Of a DNA stretch of 64,000 bases, positions 33,723 to 43,779 are shown one piece after another. The notes beneath the pieces are model-generated. The model was not told where the DNA came from and did not search any database. It saw only the letters and a list, made by a program, of their open reading frames with translations. Positions within the stretch are counted from its first letter, which is position 1. Every line of letters starts with the position of its first letter. Origin of the DNA: Fragilaria radians (taxonomy: Eukaryota; Bacillariophyta; Fragilariophyceae; Fragilariales; Fragilariaceae); NCBI GenBank assembly GCA_900642245.1, contig CAAAJI010000006.1, positions 332,342-396,341 of the forward strand, read 5' to 3'. Position numbers and translations under genes: made by a program.

Positions 33723-36700
33723 TTACAAATTCTCTCTAACAAAATGATACCTAGTATCAACGTGTCGAGTTCTCACGCCAGATGAAGCATTCTGTGCCAT
33801 AAAAATTGCACCAATATTATCAGTTTTCACAATAATTGGGAGATTGACTTGGATTCCAGCATCCTTGAGTAAGTAATAAACAAACGTTATCTCTTTATCT
33901 GATTCAGAGATTGCAACATAATCAGCCTCACTGCTCGAAAGTGTTACTCCCCTCTGAGCTTTAGATCGCCAAAAAATCGGCACATTCTCCAGCCCAATCA
34001 CTATCAGAAATACCTGGAGACTCCAATTTTTAATTTCGGTGATTAGACGAATTTTGAGGCAAAAGTTTTTCGTATCAATCACAAACTTGACAACCCTCAA
34101 CATTTCCTGATAAGTACCCATTGTTGCTTTTAGACAACTCTCTCACAATGTTGCAAATATCAGGTCTTGAACGTTTGGTTAAAAATAAAAGCATTACAAC
34201 TCCAGATCAGTATCTCGATTGCAAATTAGAATCGATAACATTGTCACCATCATTAGGACGGATGATCTTAAACCTTGGGGTCCCAGGGGTCTTATATACA
34301 CTTTTACCTTCAACTTTCCAAACTTTGATTCTTAGTTGTTGATTAAATGAGGTTAGAGGATGAGTATTTGATTCAGGTTGACATCTATAACAATACGGCA
34401 AATCAAGTAGTCATTCAGATCATGCTCAATTTTCAAATTGAATCCATTATCCTTCAGATCATCATTCAACTTCTTAATTTGCTTGTCCCTTCCAATAACC
34501 AAGCAATCGTCAACATAGATGCCAACCAAAGTCAATCCATCTTGTTCCCACCTTGAAAACAAACACGGATCAGACTTATTTTCCTTAAATCCCATCCGCT
34601 TTAATACAGAGATTAATTTCTTACAAAACTCTCTTGCGCTCTGCACAAGACCGTAGATTGTTTTAGATAGCCTTAAAACATTATCCAATCCAGCATTAAG
34701 ACCGTCTGGAACATCCATATAGATCTCTTCATGAAGTTCCCCGTGTAAAAAGGCTGTTTCCACGTCCACAATGCAAGCCTTTTACTTCCAAATTAGTTTT
34801 GAAATCGACATGATTCGAAAACTAACATCATTTCATGACGGGAGCAAAGCTTTCATTAAAGTCAATTCCAGGAACTTGACTATAACTTTATAGTTCTCCT
34901 ATTCTGGGGAATATCTTCTTTTTTAATAACTTCCCAGACCTGTTTCTTGTTCATTTCTTCAGATTCTTCATTAACGTCATTGTGCCATTTTCTCTCATCA
35001 CTGAATCCTGATGATTCCAGGCCTCAACAAAAGTTTTGGGTTCTTCTTGAAAAACTGAAGCTGAACTAAACATAGCAACTTTCACTTGATCAAGAAAGGT
35101 CTCCCTTCCTTGCTTAATATCCTTAACAACCTTAGACGCTTCAGGGTTGAAGCTACTTTCCAAAATCTGCATCTGTCGATAGAACGTTTTAGATGATATT
35201 TCTTTCTTCTTGTGACCATCAGTTACTTTTTCATTGGGCTCATAAGTCAACTTCTTCATTCTTCCAAGGAAATTGCCATCATCTTCATATTCAGATTCAT
35301 CGTTAAAAATTGACAGGGAACTGAGCCATTCTGTGAAGCTTCTATTAAGCCATACAATATCTCTTGAAAGGATGATCTTCTTAGTTTCCAAATATAACAT
35401 TCTGTAGACATCATTTGAGTGGTCAACAAAATATATCACATGAACATGCAAGTCATTCCACAATTCTTCAGCTTTCCTTGAATATCATTCTTAGTAGTAA
35501 CAACTCCCATTTCACCAAAAATTCTAAGACTGGGAGCTAACTCAAGTTTGCATCCGTAAGTAGCTGAAAGGGGCACTTCTGTTGAAATTTGATTGCAGTG
35601 ATGTTTGACAAGAAAGTTACTGTCCTAGCACACTCAGCCCAAACCCATGATCTAACTCCATTCTTCAATCCTGCATTGTTCAATATTGCGCAAATTCTAC
35701 CATAAAATGTTTGAAGCTTTCTTTCCACCTTATCTTTACGTTGTGGCGTACGTGGTCCTGAGAATTCAAACTTTATCTTGTATCCCTTCTCGCGACACGC
35801 ATTGTAGAATGACTGATTCTCTCCAGAGTCGTTGCAACGGATGCAATTGACATTAATTCCCACAATTGTCAAATCAGTTAACAATGCAAGCATCTTATCC
35901 TTCAACTCACTCTTGTTCTTGAGGAAGATACTCCAACAAAAGTCTGTATAATCGTTAACTATCAATGTCCAAAACTTGGATCCTCCATAACTTGCATCTT
36001 TAACTGAACTAATATCAACGAACAATCTCTCTCCATGGACGTGACTCCCCCCTTTGCAGTGGCACACTCCTCACACGTCTTGAACTCTCCATGCAACTTA
36101 AAGTCATGAATGTTGGCAGTTTCCTCTAATCTATCTGAGCCACAATGCCCTAACTTCTTATGGAACAAATTGATATCAATGTTTTTCTTGGAAACAGGAT
36201 CAGTGATTGAACTAAAAGCAACAGGTGAGTTGTAAACTGACATCTTGATCCCAGTAACTGTTCCATCATCTTTGGTATTGTAAATTCTATCAAAGGTAAT
36301 TGATGATGATCCTTTTGAGAGAGAAATAATCACATCTTGATTACTAAGCTTGTGTCCTTTCTTCAAAGCTTGGTGAACACTAAACAAATTTGCCCAAAGA
36401 TCTGGAACATACATTACTTCATGAAGAGTTATGTCAATACCTGATCCATTAACTTGAATGGTACAACATTTCAGACTTCCAACCTTAGTTGCCATCATTG
36501 TGTCGCCATTTCCAACTTTAATTGACTCATCGATATCTTTCACATCGTACAACCCTTCATTAGTGAACTTCTCAGTCTTGGAAGTTGCCGCAAAAACCAT
36601 ATCTTGTGAGTCGTAGTTTTCTCGTTCACTATTACCGTTATTATTATTACTTGGGTGGTTATTACTGCCACGAGTGTTCTTCCTTTTCAGTTTGAGGCAG

Positions 36701-37439
36701 TTTTGCTTAACATGTCCCGACTTATGACAATATGTGCAATAAATTCCTCCAGTCGGGGTTCCACCGTTATTTCCACCATTGTAGTTTGCACGACCTTTAC
36801 ACTGGAAGGGTTTATGTCCAATCTTTCCACAATTTCTGCATTTACCTTTGAACTGTCCACCAAACAAACCCATTTCCTCTGCTTCTTCGTTATTGTCATT
36901 ATTTGAGAGATTATTACTCAATATTTCTAAATGCTGACTCAGGTCTGCTCTAATCTCTTCAACAAGCAATGAATTATCCTTATCCTCAATCCTTCTTTCC
37001 AATAGAGCAAGTTGAAGATCACAATCAGCCGTGAGGTTATTCAAGATATGAATCATAAACTGATTCTCTGAGATGCTTGTGCCCATATCATCCAGTCTAA
37101 CTCGAGTATCATCATGATCCGTAATCCAAACTTCAGGGTCTTGACCTTTCTTCAAGGAGGATTCTCTAAATTGCTTATCCGATTTAACCAAAGAGGGGGC
37201 AGAAACAGGTTCATACTTGTTCTTGAGCTTGTTCCAAGCACTAGCTGCATTGCCGTCAGGATAATCTTTGCTCTTGCATCCCTTAACAATATAAAAGCAA
37301 TTTTACCACTGCTAGTCTTCACATCTATGGAAAGAATAAGTTCTGTATAAGCAATCTCATTCAATTCGATACATTTGGACATCTTCTTCCCTAAATCCGA
37401 AACTTCATCAAGCTCTTCATCAGCCTTGGGAATAGACAA
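33723..37439 (-). pseudogene. Copia A gag-pol, frameshifted
   Basis: Segments in order: gag (37439 to about 36750, frame change near 37190) with CRNCGKIGHKPFQC and CTYCHKSGHVKQNC knuckles. The protease region follows, where the Asp-Ser/Thr-Gly motif expected before EGLYDVKDID is absent. The pre-integrase HHCC segment has HKKLGH and CEEC. Next comes the integrase core at 36067-35537, with its catalytic triad in FVDIS, RCNDSGEN and KVERK. A frame change sits at a six-G run near 36050, and the linker usually found before GGS is missing there. The link region is at 35463-34951. Reverse transcriptase at 34769-34353 has MDVETAFLHGEL and YVDD, and RNase H at 34121-33723 has SSSEADY and RHVDTRYHF. 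At least four frame breaks rule out a functional polyprotein. Confidence 0.9.
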
Positions 37440-37653
37440 CTTTCCTAGTAAAACATCCTAAAAACCATATCTTTTGACCTTTTTAGAATTTTTCACTCCA
37501 AATTGGCCACTTATCCACCTTCCCGCGGAAAGGAATCACTCTAATAGTGTTCAAATCAGTCATCATGACTTACAAATATGAATGCCGAATAACAAGGATG
37601 ATCAAAAAGGATATTCCCAATGTAATTAAAGATTTCTCGAGAAACTAACAATG

Positions 37654-37888
37654 AATTGATAAGACAAGCAGGTACCCACGTTTAAACGTGCTAGCAAGTC
37701 TTCTATTCAGTCTAAGAGAGATGAAGAGGATTAAACGCAAACGATGGTTGCACTAAAAGATGTGATTACTAATTCTTATCTTTACCCAATCGCTGACTCA
37801 CACAATCTTGAATTTCCTAATATCCCTAATGGGTAACCTAAACAAATAAAGACTAAATGATTTGAACGTAAGGGATATTTCTCCAATA
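37654..37888 (-). repeat. Copia A 5' LTR (right LTR)
   Basis: Direct repeat of 33337-33571 with about 11 differences in 235 bases by eye. It ends in CCAATA at 37888, immediately before the right copy of repeat R. Its inner edge (left side) adjoins the untranslated leader ahead of gag. The first base of the TATTG terminus is changed (AATTG). Confidence 0.9.
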
Positions 37889-38185
37889 TCTACAGGGATC
37901 TTTGCTGGAAGGTCACAAGGACTGAAACTTCACTCTCTTCCGTATAATCTTTTTTGAGCTTGACCGCTATACGTTACTCTCACCCACAGGGCCCATCCAA
38001 GCGGTATAAACATTTGGTAATCTGGTCCAGACCCAGAGTTAACAATTGTCTGTGATTGAATCTCCCACTTCCTCTCTTCCTGCCTCCTGGTCTTCATCTT
38101 CATCTTTTATTGCTCTTTCATTGGCAGTGTCTACTGGGATTTCAAGCTGTCAAGTTCATTTGTGACTGTGCTTCCGGCATCATAG
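37889..38185. repeat. Repeat R, right copy, part of the 5' LTR of element B
   Basis: Direct repeat of 33041-33336. It continues to the right without interruption into the leader of element B. It carries a promoter-like region shared with the left copy, with a TATAAA-type string in both (TATATAAATT on the left, GTATAAAC on the right) followed by a pyrimidine-rich tract. These features are consistent with R being the U3/R part of element B's LTR. Confidence 0.8.
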
Positions 38186-38658
38186 GTCACTCTTGTCTTC
38201 AAGTTCAACTACAGCTGTACTTCTTAACTACTCAGGCTGTGGTTGTCTTCTACCAACTCAAGTTCAACTGAAGTTGTACTTCCTGTAACTTCTCAGGCTC
38301 AGTTGTATATTACCAATTCAAGATCAAGGATTAGTCAGTTAGAGTGTTTATTTCAGAGAGTTGTTTTTAAGCAGAAATTTTAGTCAATTTTCAAAGCTAA
38401 CATTCTTAAGCCTATGAATAGAGTCTTTATTTGTCATTAAAAGGCAACTTTCATCAGCTTCTACCAGCCTAGGTCAAATCCATTAAGTCTAAAACTTCAT
38501 CTTATAAGTCTAAAACCTCATCTTATAAGTACAATACTTCACCTTCTAAGTAATATCCGTGCTTTTACTAAGCCTGAAAATTCATCACTTTAGTAAAGCT
38601 CATCATTTTACTTCGGAAACGTCTTCATCTTTGCTAGAAACAGCTAATTATCAGCAAA
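38186..38658 (+). repeat. Leader/LTR of element B with internal tandem repeats
   Basis: Two units of about 61 bases lie at about 38201-38323, each starting TTCAAGTTCAACT or TCAAGTTCAACT and containing CAGGCT. A third partial unit starts TCAAGATCAAG. At 38483-38560 a shorter unit of about 22 bases (CTTCATCTTATAAGTCTAAAA) occurs two to three times with decay. No ORF. The segment ends directly before the first ATG of gag B at 38659. Confidence 0.7.
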
Positions 38659-41640
38659 ATGAGTTCACCTACAAAAAGGGGAGTCACCCATAATCCAAAG
38701 GAAGGTGACCAAGGACTTAGGAGGAATGCTAGGAAACAATCTGGTGATCATGCTAGAAAACCAGAAGGCCGTCAGACAAAAAGATCTATCTCATCTAAAG
38801 ACACAAAGATGCCCAAAATTATCAAGTCAGCATCATCTATTGAGGAACAAAGTTGGATATACTTCACAATCCTAACAAAGATAATCCTGCGGTTACTAAA
38901 AGTCATGAAGATAGTCATAGTAATAAAAGTAAATCATCACCCAATGCATCATTTTGGGGTTCTCCAGACATATCATCAGGAATTGAAAACATTTTTGAAG
39001 TCATGGGCCTGTGCAATAAGTCTAAGTCATTGATCATATCTATGAACCTCTGTAGTATCAAAAATATGATTCAGCTATCCAATTTGGACTTGAATGATTT
39101 TGGAAATATGTTTTCACGTCAAGATCTACGAGATTCTGTTTTCCAAGATTCTATTATTTGTTGAAATATCGTCTATGGGGTTGATAAGACTACAAAGATG
39201 AAGAGGAAGCTTCAAAAGGGATTCCAATCAAAAGTTGTAATTACTAAAATTAGATTGAACTAAAGGTTTCACCGTATCTTTTAACTTGATTGGCCTCAAC
39301 AAAATATTCTTTATCCCTAATGGATAGCCCTAACAAATATAAATCTAAACTCAACTGAACGTGAGGGATATTTCCAATAATTATTAAAGTCATATGTTTG
39401 GGAAAGTGTTTTAAGACGTTAAATAAAGAAAAAGCTGGTTTAGATGATGATGCTGATGTGACAGAGCAATTAATCCCGTACACGTTTGAGGAAGATACTA
39501 AGCTTCTAAATACAGACACTATAGCGAAATTGTTAATGCATTATATGGCATGTTATTGGCAGATAAGAAAAGATTTCTTAAATTATTTAGAAGATTTTAC
39601 AACACAAGATTCTTTATTTGGATCTACAATTAGCACTAGATCTAAGAAGCATGAATCAAGTGTTAGCAAAGTATCTACACCAAGTGTCCTCTCAGATGAC
39701 ACTGCGATCTCTAAGACTTCAGCAAAGGCTAATGATCATGACTTCTATCCTAAGCATTTAAATCACGCATTTATGCCAAAACCGGACTTTGAAGGACACA
39801 GAAAAGAAATGATATTAACAAGTCATATGAAGAAGAGCAATAGCCTTCAGGTATTGAGGAACATCAAATGCCAGATCACCCAAGTACCTTCATGAAAATG
39901 GTTAAGGGGAGGTCACAAGCTATATCAGCTGCAAATGACGAGAGACGTCAAGTCCTACCTTCAAGAGTCATTTGGGATGGAAGCATAGACCGTTTTGAAC
40001 TTTTTAGAAATAGTGTAGAAGGTCATTATGGACAAATTGGTGCACGTTATCTATTTGATACGGATTTTCAGACTGCTTACTTAGAAAAAGGGGTAGACTG
40101 TTTGCTGATTTCATGGATGACGTACCTACTGCGTCTCAAATTAAAAAGGATGCGCGCGCATTGCATGGCGCACTACTCAGTGCTTGTCAAGGTGGAATAG
40201 GACGTAGAATCTTGATGGAAAATAGAAACAAACAAGATGGCATTCGGGCATGGTATCAATTAGTTAATCAATATGAGACTGATGGCAATAGGAATGTTAG
40301 GATTAAAAAGTTAGAAAATGTCATTACAACAGTCTTTCATCGACATTATAAAGGGGGGCTGTTTAAATGGGTACAAGACTATGAAGATGCATTCACAGAA
40401 CTTAAATTACTGGGCCAAACTACTTGGAATGATGATGACGTTGACTGGTACAGAATGCACAAAATATTGGCATGGTTGGTACCGTTTTTGATTAATGATG
40501 AGAATCTGCTTTTCTTAGCAGACAAATATCATATAAGTATCCTAGCTGGTGGTGCTGATACTTGTGTTCTAGGCAAAGCATGGGAGACATTATCAATCCA
40601 TAGCTCAAGAAGGGCGAATGTGGTTGGCTTTGATCATAAAACTGCTGTTAAACGGAATCTCCCAATTGTCAGTGCTATTACTGCCTTAGACTTACCCAAT
40701 GGACAATCTGTTCTGCTATTAGTACATGAAGGCATATAAAATGAAACATCAAATCATTCATTGTTATCAGTTTCAGTTAAGAGAATTTGGCATAGTCATA
40801 GACTCTATTTGTCATAGACACAGAGGAACACAACAAATGATTGTTGAGCACAGCAATGACAGTGATATCCTGACAATTCCTCTAGATCTTGCTGGATGTA
40901 TGGTACATTTCAAGCATAGATTACCTACTGCTGAAGACATGTCTTCTCTTCAACAGTATTGCTTAGCGCATGGCAATACTCCGTGGAATCCGTCCTCATT
41001 CTCTGATCAAATGGCAGACAAGCTTTATCAGCAAGTCATTGACACTGAAAGTTACAATACTTGTCTAGATCCTACTGCTAGAAGACACACATTATCCTTT
41101 TATGATCCTTCTGATTCACTGATAAATAATATAAAAGGAAAACCTGCTTATCTAATCTTCCATGCTGATACGGTACAAAAGACTAATATTGATAATTCCA
41201 TCTTAGTAAATGTAGATCCTCAGTACAGTAAGGCACTACCCAGCAAGATTGATTATGAAAGACTATCACCCTATTTTTCATTTAGACCACATGATATCAT
41301 GCAGCATATGCCAAGACAAACTACACAATTAGCCAAGTCTACTGTTCATTATCCTATGCGACGTCATCTAAAAAGTCGGTTTCAAATGTTAAGACATAAG
41401 AGGTTAAATGAAGTTATTGCTACGGATACTTATTTTTCTTCTACCAAGTCTATTGAAGGGTTCCATTGTGCACAAGTCTTTTTTGGTATGACTTCCAAGA
41501 TGTTATATCTATGTAGCAGGAATTAAGACTGAGTCTGAATTTCCAGATGTCTACCTTGATTTTATCAGGCAACACGGTATACCATCTGCACTGAGACAAG
41601 ATACTGCAAAATCTGAAATGAGTCAGAGAGTTTGTCAAAT
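38659..41640 (+). pseudogene. Element B gag-protease-integrase, frameshifted and interrupted
   Basis: Gag begins at ATG 38659 and changes frame near 38850 to the frame ending at 39158. It is interrupted by a solo LTR (39159-39379) and resumes in the same frame at 39386. Further frame changes occur near 39880 and 40110. The gag-like middle contains a helical segment with IRAWYQLVNQYETDGNRN. The protease region reads ISILAGGADTCVLGKAW, where an Asp would be expected in place of Ala just before GGADT. The frame then shifts near 40740 and again near 41525, within the integrase. Several independent breaks show that this copy is dead. Confidence 0.85.
39153..39385. repeat. Solo LTR in gag of element B, with target duplication
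   Basis: The solo LTR spans 39159-39379 (221 bp), flanked by ATTATT at 39153-39158 and 39380-39385. It begins TGTTGAAATATC and ends GATATTTCCAATA, which are near-inverted copies of each other. It shares with the Copia A LTR the TTGATAAGAC start block, the ATCCCTAATGG core and the GAACGTGAGGGATATTT end, so it belongs to a related but distinct Copia family. Removing it with one target copy leaves gag B in frame. Confidence 0.9.
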
Positions 41641-41699
41641 TCATAGAGATCTAGTCATTGCTGATCAATGGATAGTTACCTTTGTAGCTGAGGGAGTCT

Positions 41700-41719
41700 N
41701 NNNNNNNNNNNNNNNNNNN
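41700..41719. other. Assembly gap (20 N)
   Basis: Twenty undetermined bases in the integrase of element B. The round length suggests a placeholder for unknown length; the rest of the element (reverse transcriptase, RNase H and 3' LTR) is probably hidden or collapsed here. Confidence 0.95.
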
Positions 41720-42285
41720 GAGACTATAAATTAGTTAGCTAAATCTATTCTTGTGAACATTTTGTAGATCTCCTGTTCAAATATACTGTGGTATTATTGT
41801 ACGTAAGATCAGTCACAAACAGAAAATCAGCAGAGAATCTTGTAAGCGCCATTTCCGGCATTTAGAGGAAATTCTGTAAAACTTATGTTTATCATTATTT
41901 TGATAACAAAAGCAAAATCTTAAATTCATTGAGTCTTCTTGCTGTTATTATAATGCATATAAACAATATGGTAGTGGCTGTCAGTTTTATCCTTTCTCAT
42001 TCACTCTGGATGTACTTTAATGAGTGTTACAAAACTGCTATGCTCCCTTTAATGATTGATAGGTGCGCTGTGGAAGTATTTGAGAGAGAGAACCAGGTTG
42101 CACAGAGACGATTAATCATGTTTCTGTGATCTTTCTGAATAAGATTGGAACTGTACGAACATCAATAAAAAACATTTAATTTCAAGTTAGATACCAACAG
42201 AAACTTTCCATCATGTAAAGTCCAGCAACGAAAAATAGCAAGAACGCGGTAGCGGACAGACGAAGGCAATTCGTAAAACACAAAA
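41720..42285. other. Spacer after the gap
   Basis: No gene recognised. It contains the 16-base string CTAAATCTATTCTTGT (41739-41754) also present at 21000-21015. The last part is the 5' region of the SCI1-like gene. Confidence 0.4.
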
Positions 42286-42999
42286 ATGGAGTTCATCATG
42301 AGTGACTCCAAATTGGATGAAAACCTAATACATCGAAATAAGAGTGGGTTACTAAGAGCTAAGGAAGAGATTCATTCAACTCTCGTTAATGAACGTCAAG
42401 ATCGGGAGCGATTGAAAAAATCTTCTTCGCAAAGACACAAAACAAAAAATGCTGAAAAACGCGACAAAAAACACACGAAACATTCGGTCGAGAAGGTCGT
42501 TAAGAAAGAATTGCGCAAGGAGAGTAAGAGAAAAGTTAAAAGTTCTAGGAAAGGTGAGAAGACGAGAACTAGTTCATTAAGGTGGGATGAACAAAAGCAC
42601 GCAAGTAGCACGGAGAAAATCGCAAGTAAAGTAAAGGAAAAGAGTCAGATTTCTCAACGGAACACTCCCCTTGGGGGATTGCCAAATCGAGCATTAGTTC
42701 CTGATAAAGATTATTTTGAATTCCACCAGCACCTAAAGGTGTACCTTTTCCGTGAGGAAGGAATCAATTTTGGTGAACTATCCTCTAAGGAATCACGAAA
42801 TGCATTCCATCGCTTTTGTGAGAAATACAATGCTGGAACGTTAGACAAAATCTACTACGAAGCATTACCACCCTCTGAGATTATGCAACAAACCAATACT
42901 GCAACATATAAATGGAAATTCAATACGAATGAAGCAGAAGTTACCACATTGCAGATGATCGAAGATGGAGTTCGTAAGCAAACAGAGTATAATAAATAG
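42286..42999 (+). CDS. SCI1-like (style cell-cycle inhibitor 1-like) Lys-rich nuclear protein
   Basis: Single exon, 237 residues, ATG at 42286. The first ~125 residues are extremely basic (KKSSSQRHKTKNAEKRDKKH, KKELRKESKRKVKSSRKGEK), as in nuclear or splicing-associated proteins. The C-terminal ~80 residues carry a compact conserved domain: DYFEFHQHLKVYLFREEG, then FGELSSKESRNAFHRF, YNAGTLDKIYYE and YKWKFN. The same order (YF...F..WL.EE....LS...A...F..FV..WN.G.L...YY.......HKWKF) is found in plant SCI1 proteins, which act in the nucleus and affect cell proliferation. The name is transferred from that resemblance; the role in diatoms is not known. Confidence 0.65.
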   Translation: MEFIMSDSKLDENLIHRNKSGLLRAKEEIHSTLVNERQDRERLKKSSSQRHKTKNAEKRDKKHTKHSVEKVVKKELRKESKRKVKSSRKGEKTRTSSLRWDEQKHASSTEKIASKVKEKSQISQRNTPLGGLPNRALVPDKDYFEFHQHLKVYLFREEGINFGELSSKESRNAFHRFCEKYNAGTLDKIYYEALPPSEIMQQTNTATYKWKFNTNEAEVTTLQMIEDGVRKQTEYNK

Positions 43000-43779
43000 G
43001 TATTTATAATTTTCATTCCAATAGGCAAACATTGAGTGATAAATTACCATAATGGATTGATGCGAATGAAGCCTCAAGAGGTGCTACGTTTATATCGTTA
43101 TTGCTACAAAAATATCAATGAAAAGTCGAGAGTTAGTATTTTAAATTAAAGAAATATGATGTAGCGAATGTTGTTGCAAGGGGATTTTTGCAGAATTTCT
43201 TACGGTGTGCAGCATAAAGAGAAAAAAGCATGAACCAATTCATTAAGCTTTTACTAAATAACTTCCAAAACACCCCTGAAAACTGTACTCATGTAAAGGG
43301 CAACAACAAACAATATTATAGCGCCACACCAAGCCTACGGAAGAAGGAATTAAAAAAGCCTCCATAACTGCTCTTGAGGCATACTTTCTTTCTCAAAATC
43401 AAATTTAATGGTCAGCTTTGCATATAAATCTATTTTTGTACAATCGTACAAATTGCAACCAGATAAAATTCAAAATCATATTCAAAGCTTTTACATGACA
43501 AGATTGTAATGATTATGAAAATCCATAGCTTAAGAATTATTTATTTTTGTATTGCATGTTTCATAGCGATGAAAGAAAAATGATGTTTGTTTCGTTTAGA
43601 TTAGGGTGTCAATGTGCTAACTCAAGGACATCTTGGCGGCATGCTTCTGTCGACTGAAAAAAGTGCTTAACACTTCTCATTTTGATGAAATTTGAGACCA
43701 GTACAGTAAAAAGCCACAACTAGGATGTCGACTTTGACTTCCTTCTCTCCCATTGACGACCGCGAGAAGAGGAAACGTA
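43000..43779. other. Spacer and 5' region with a possible upstream ORF
   Basis: About 780 bp between two plus-strand genes. A 24-codon upstream frame begins at ATG 43725 and stops at 43799, overlapping the start codon of the following gene in another frame. No other feature recognised. Confidence 0.4.

Larger units (their letters stand above)
33337..37888 (-). mobile_element. Ty1/Copia LTR retrotransposon A, full length but coding-defective
   Basis: About 4.55 kb, bounded by two 235-bp LTRs about 95% alike. Gene order in element orientation is gag with two zinc knuckles, protease region, integrase, reverse transcriptase and RNase H. Integrase before reverse transcriptase makes it Copia. All domains are on the minus strand and are split by several frameshifts and deletions, so the copy is not autonomous. 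It lies between two copies of repeat R and interrupts what appears to be the LTR of element B. LTR divergence of about 4-5% by eye points to an insertion that is not recent. Confidence 0.92.
38659..41699 (+). mobile_element. LTR retrotransposon B (CoDi-like), truncated at the assembly gap
   Basis: Internal region of a diatom LTR retrotransposon in plus orientation. It encodes gag, a retropepsin-like region (about 40530-40740), and an integrase core (about 41400-41699) that runs into the 20-N gap. Integrase motifs include EVIATDTYFSS with the first Asp, KSIEGFHCAQVFFG and, after a frame change, TESEFPDVY, DFIRQHGIPSALRQDTAKSE with the second Asp. The reverse transcriptase expected next would lie in the gap. 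The 5' LTR probably includes repeat R and is interrupted by Copia A. No 3' LTR is visible after the gap. Confidence 0.85.
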
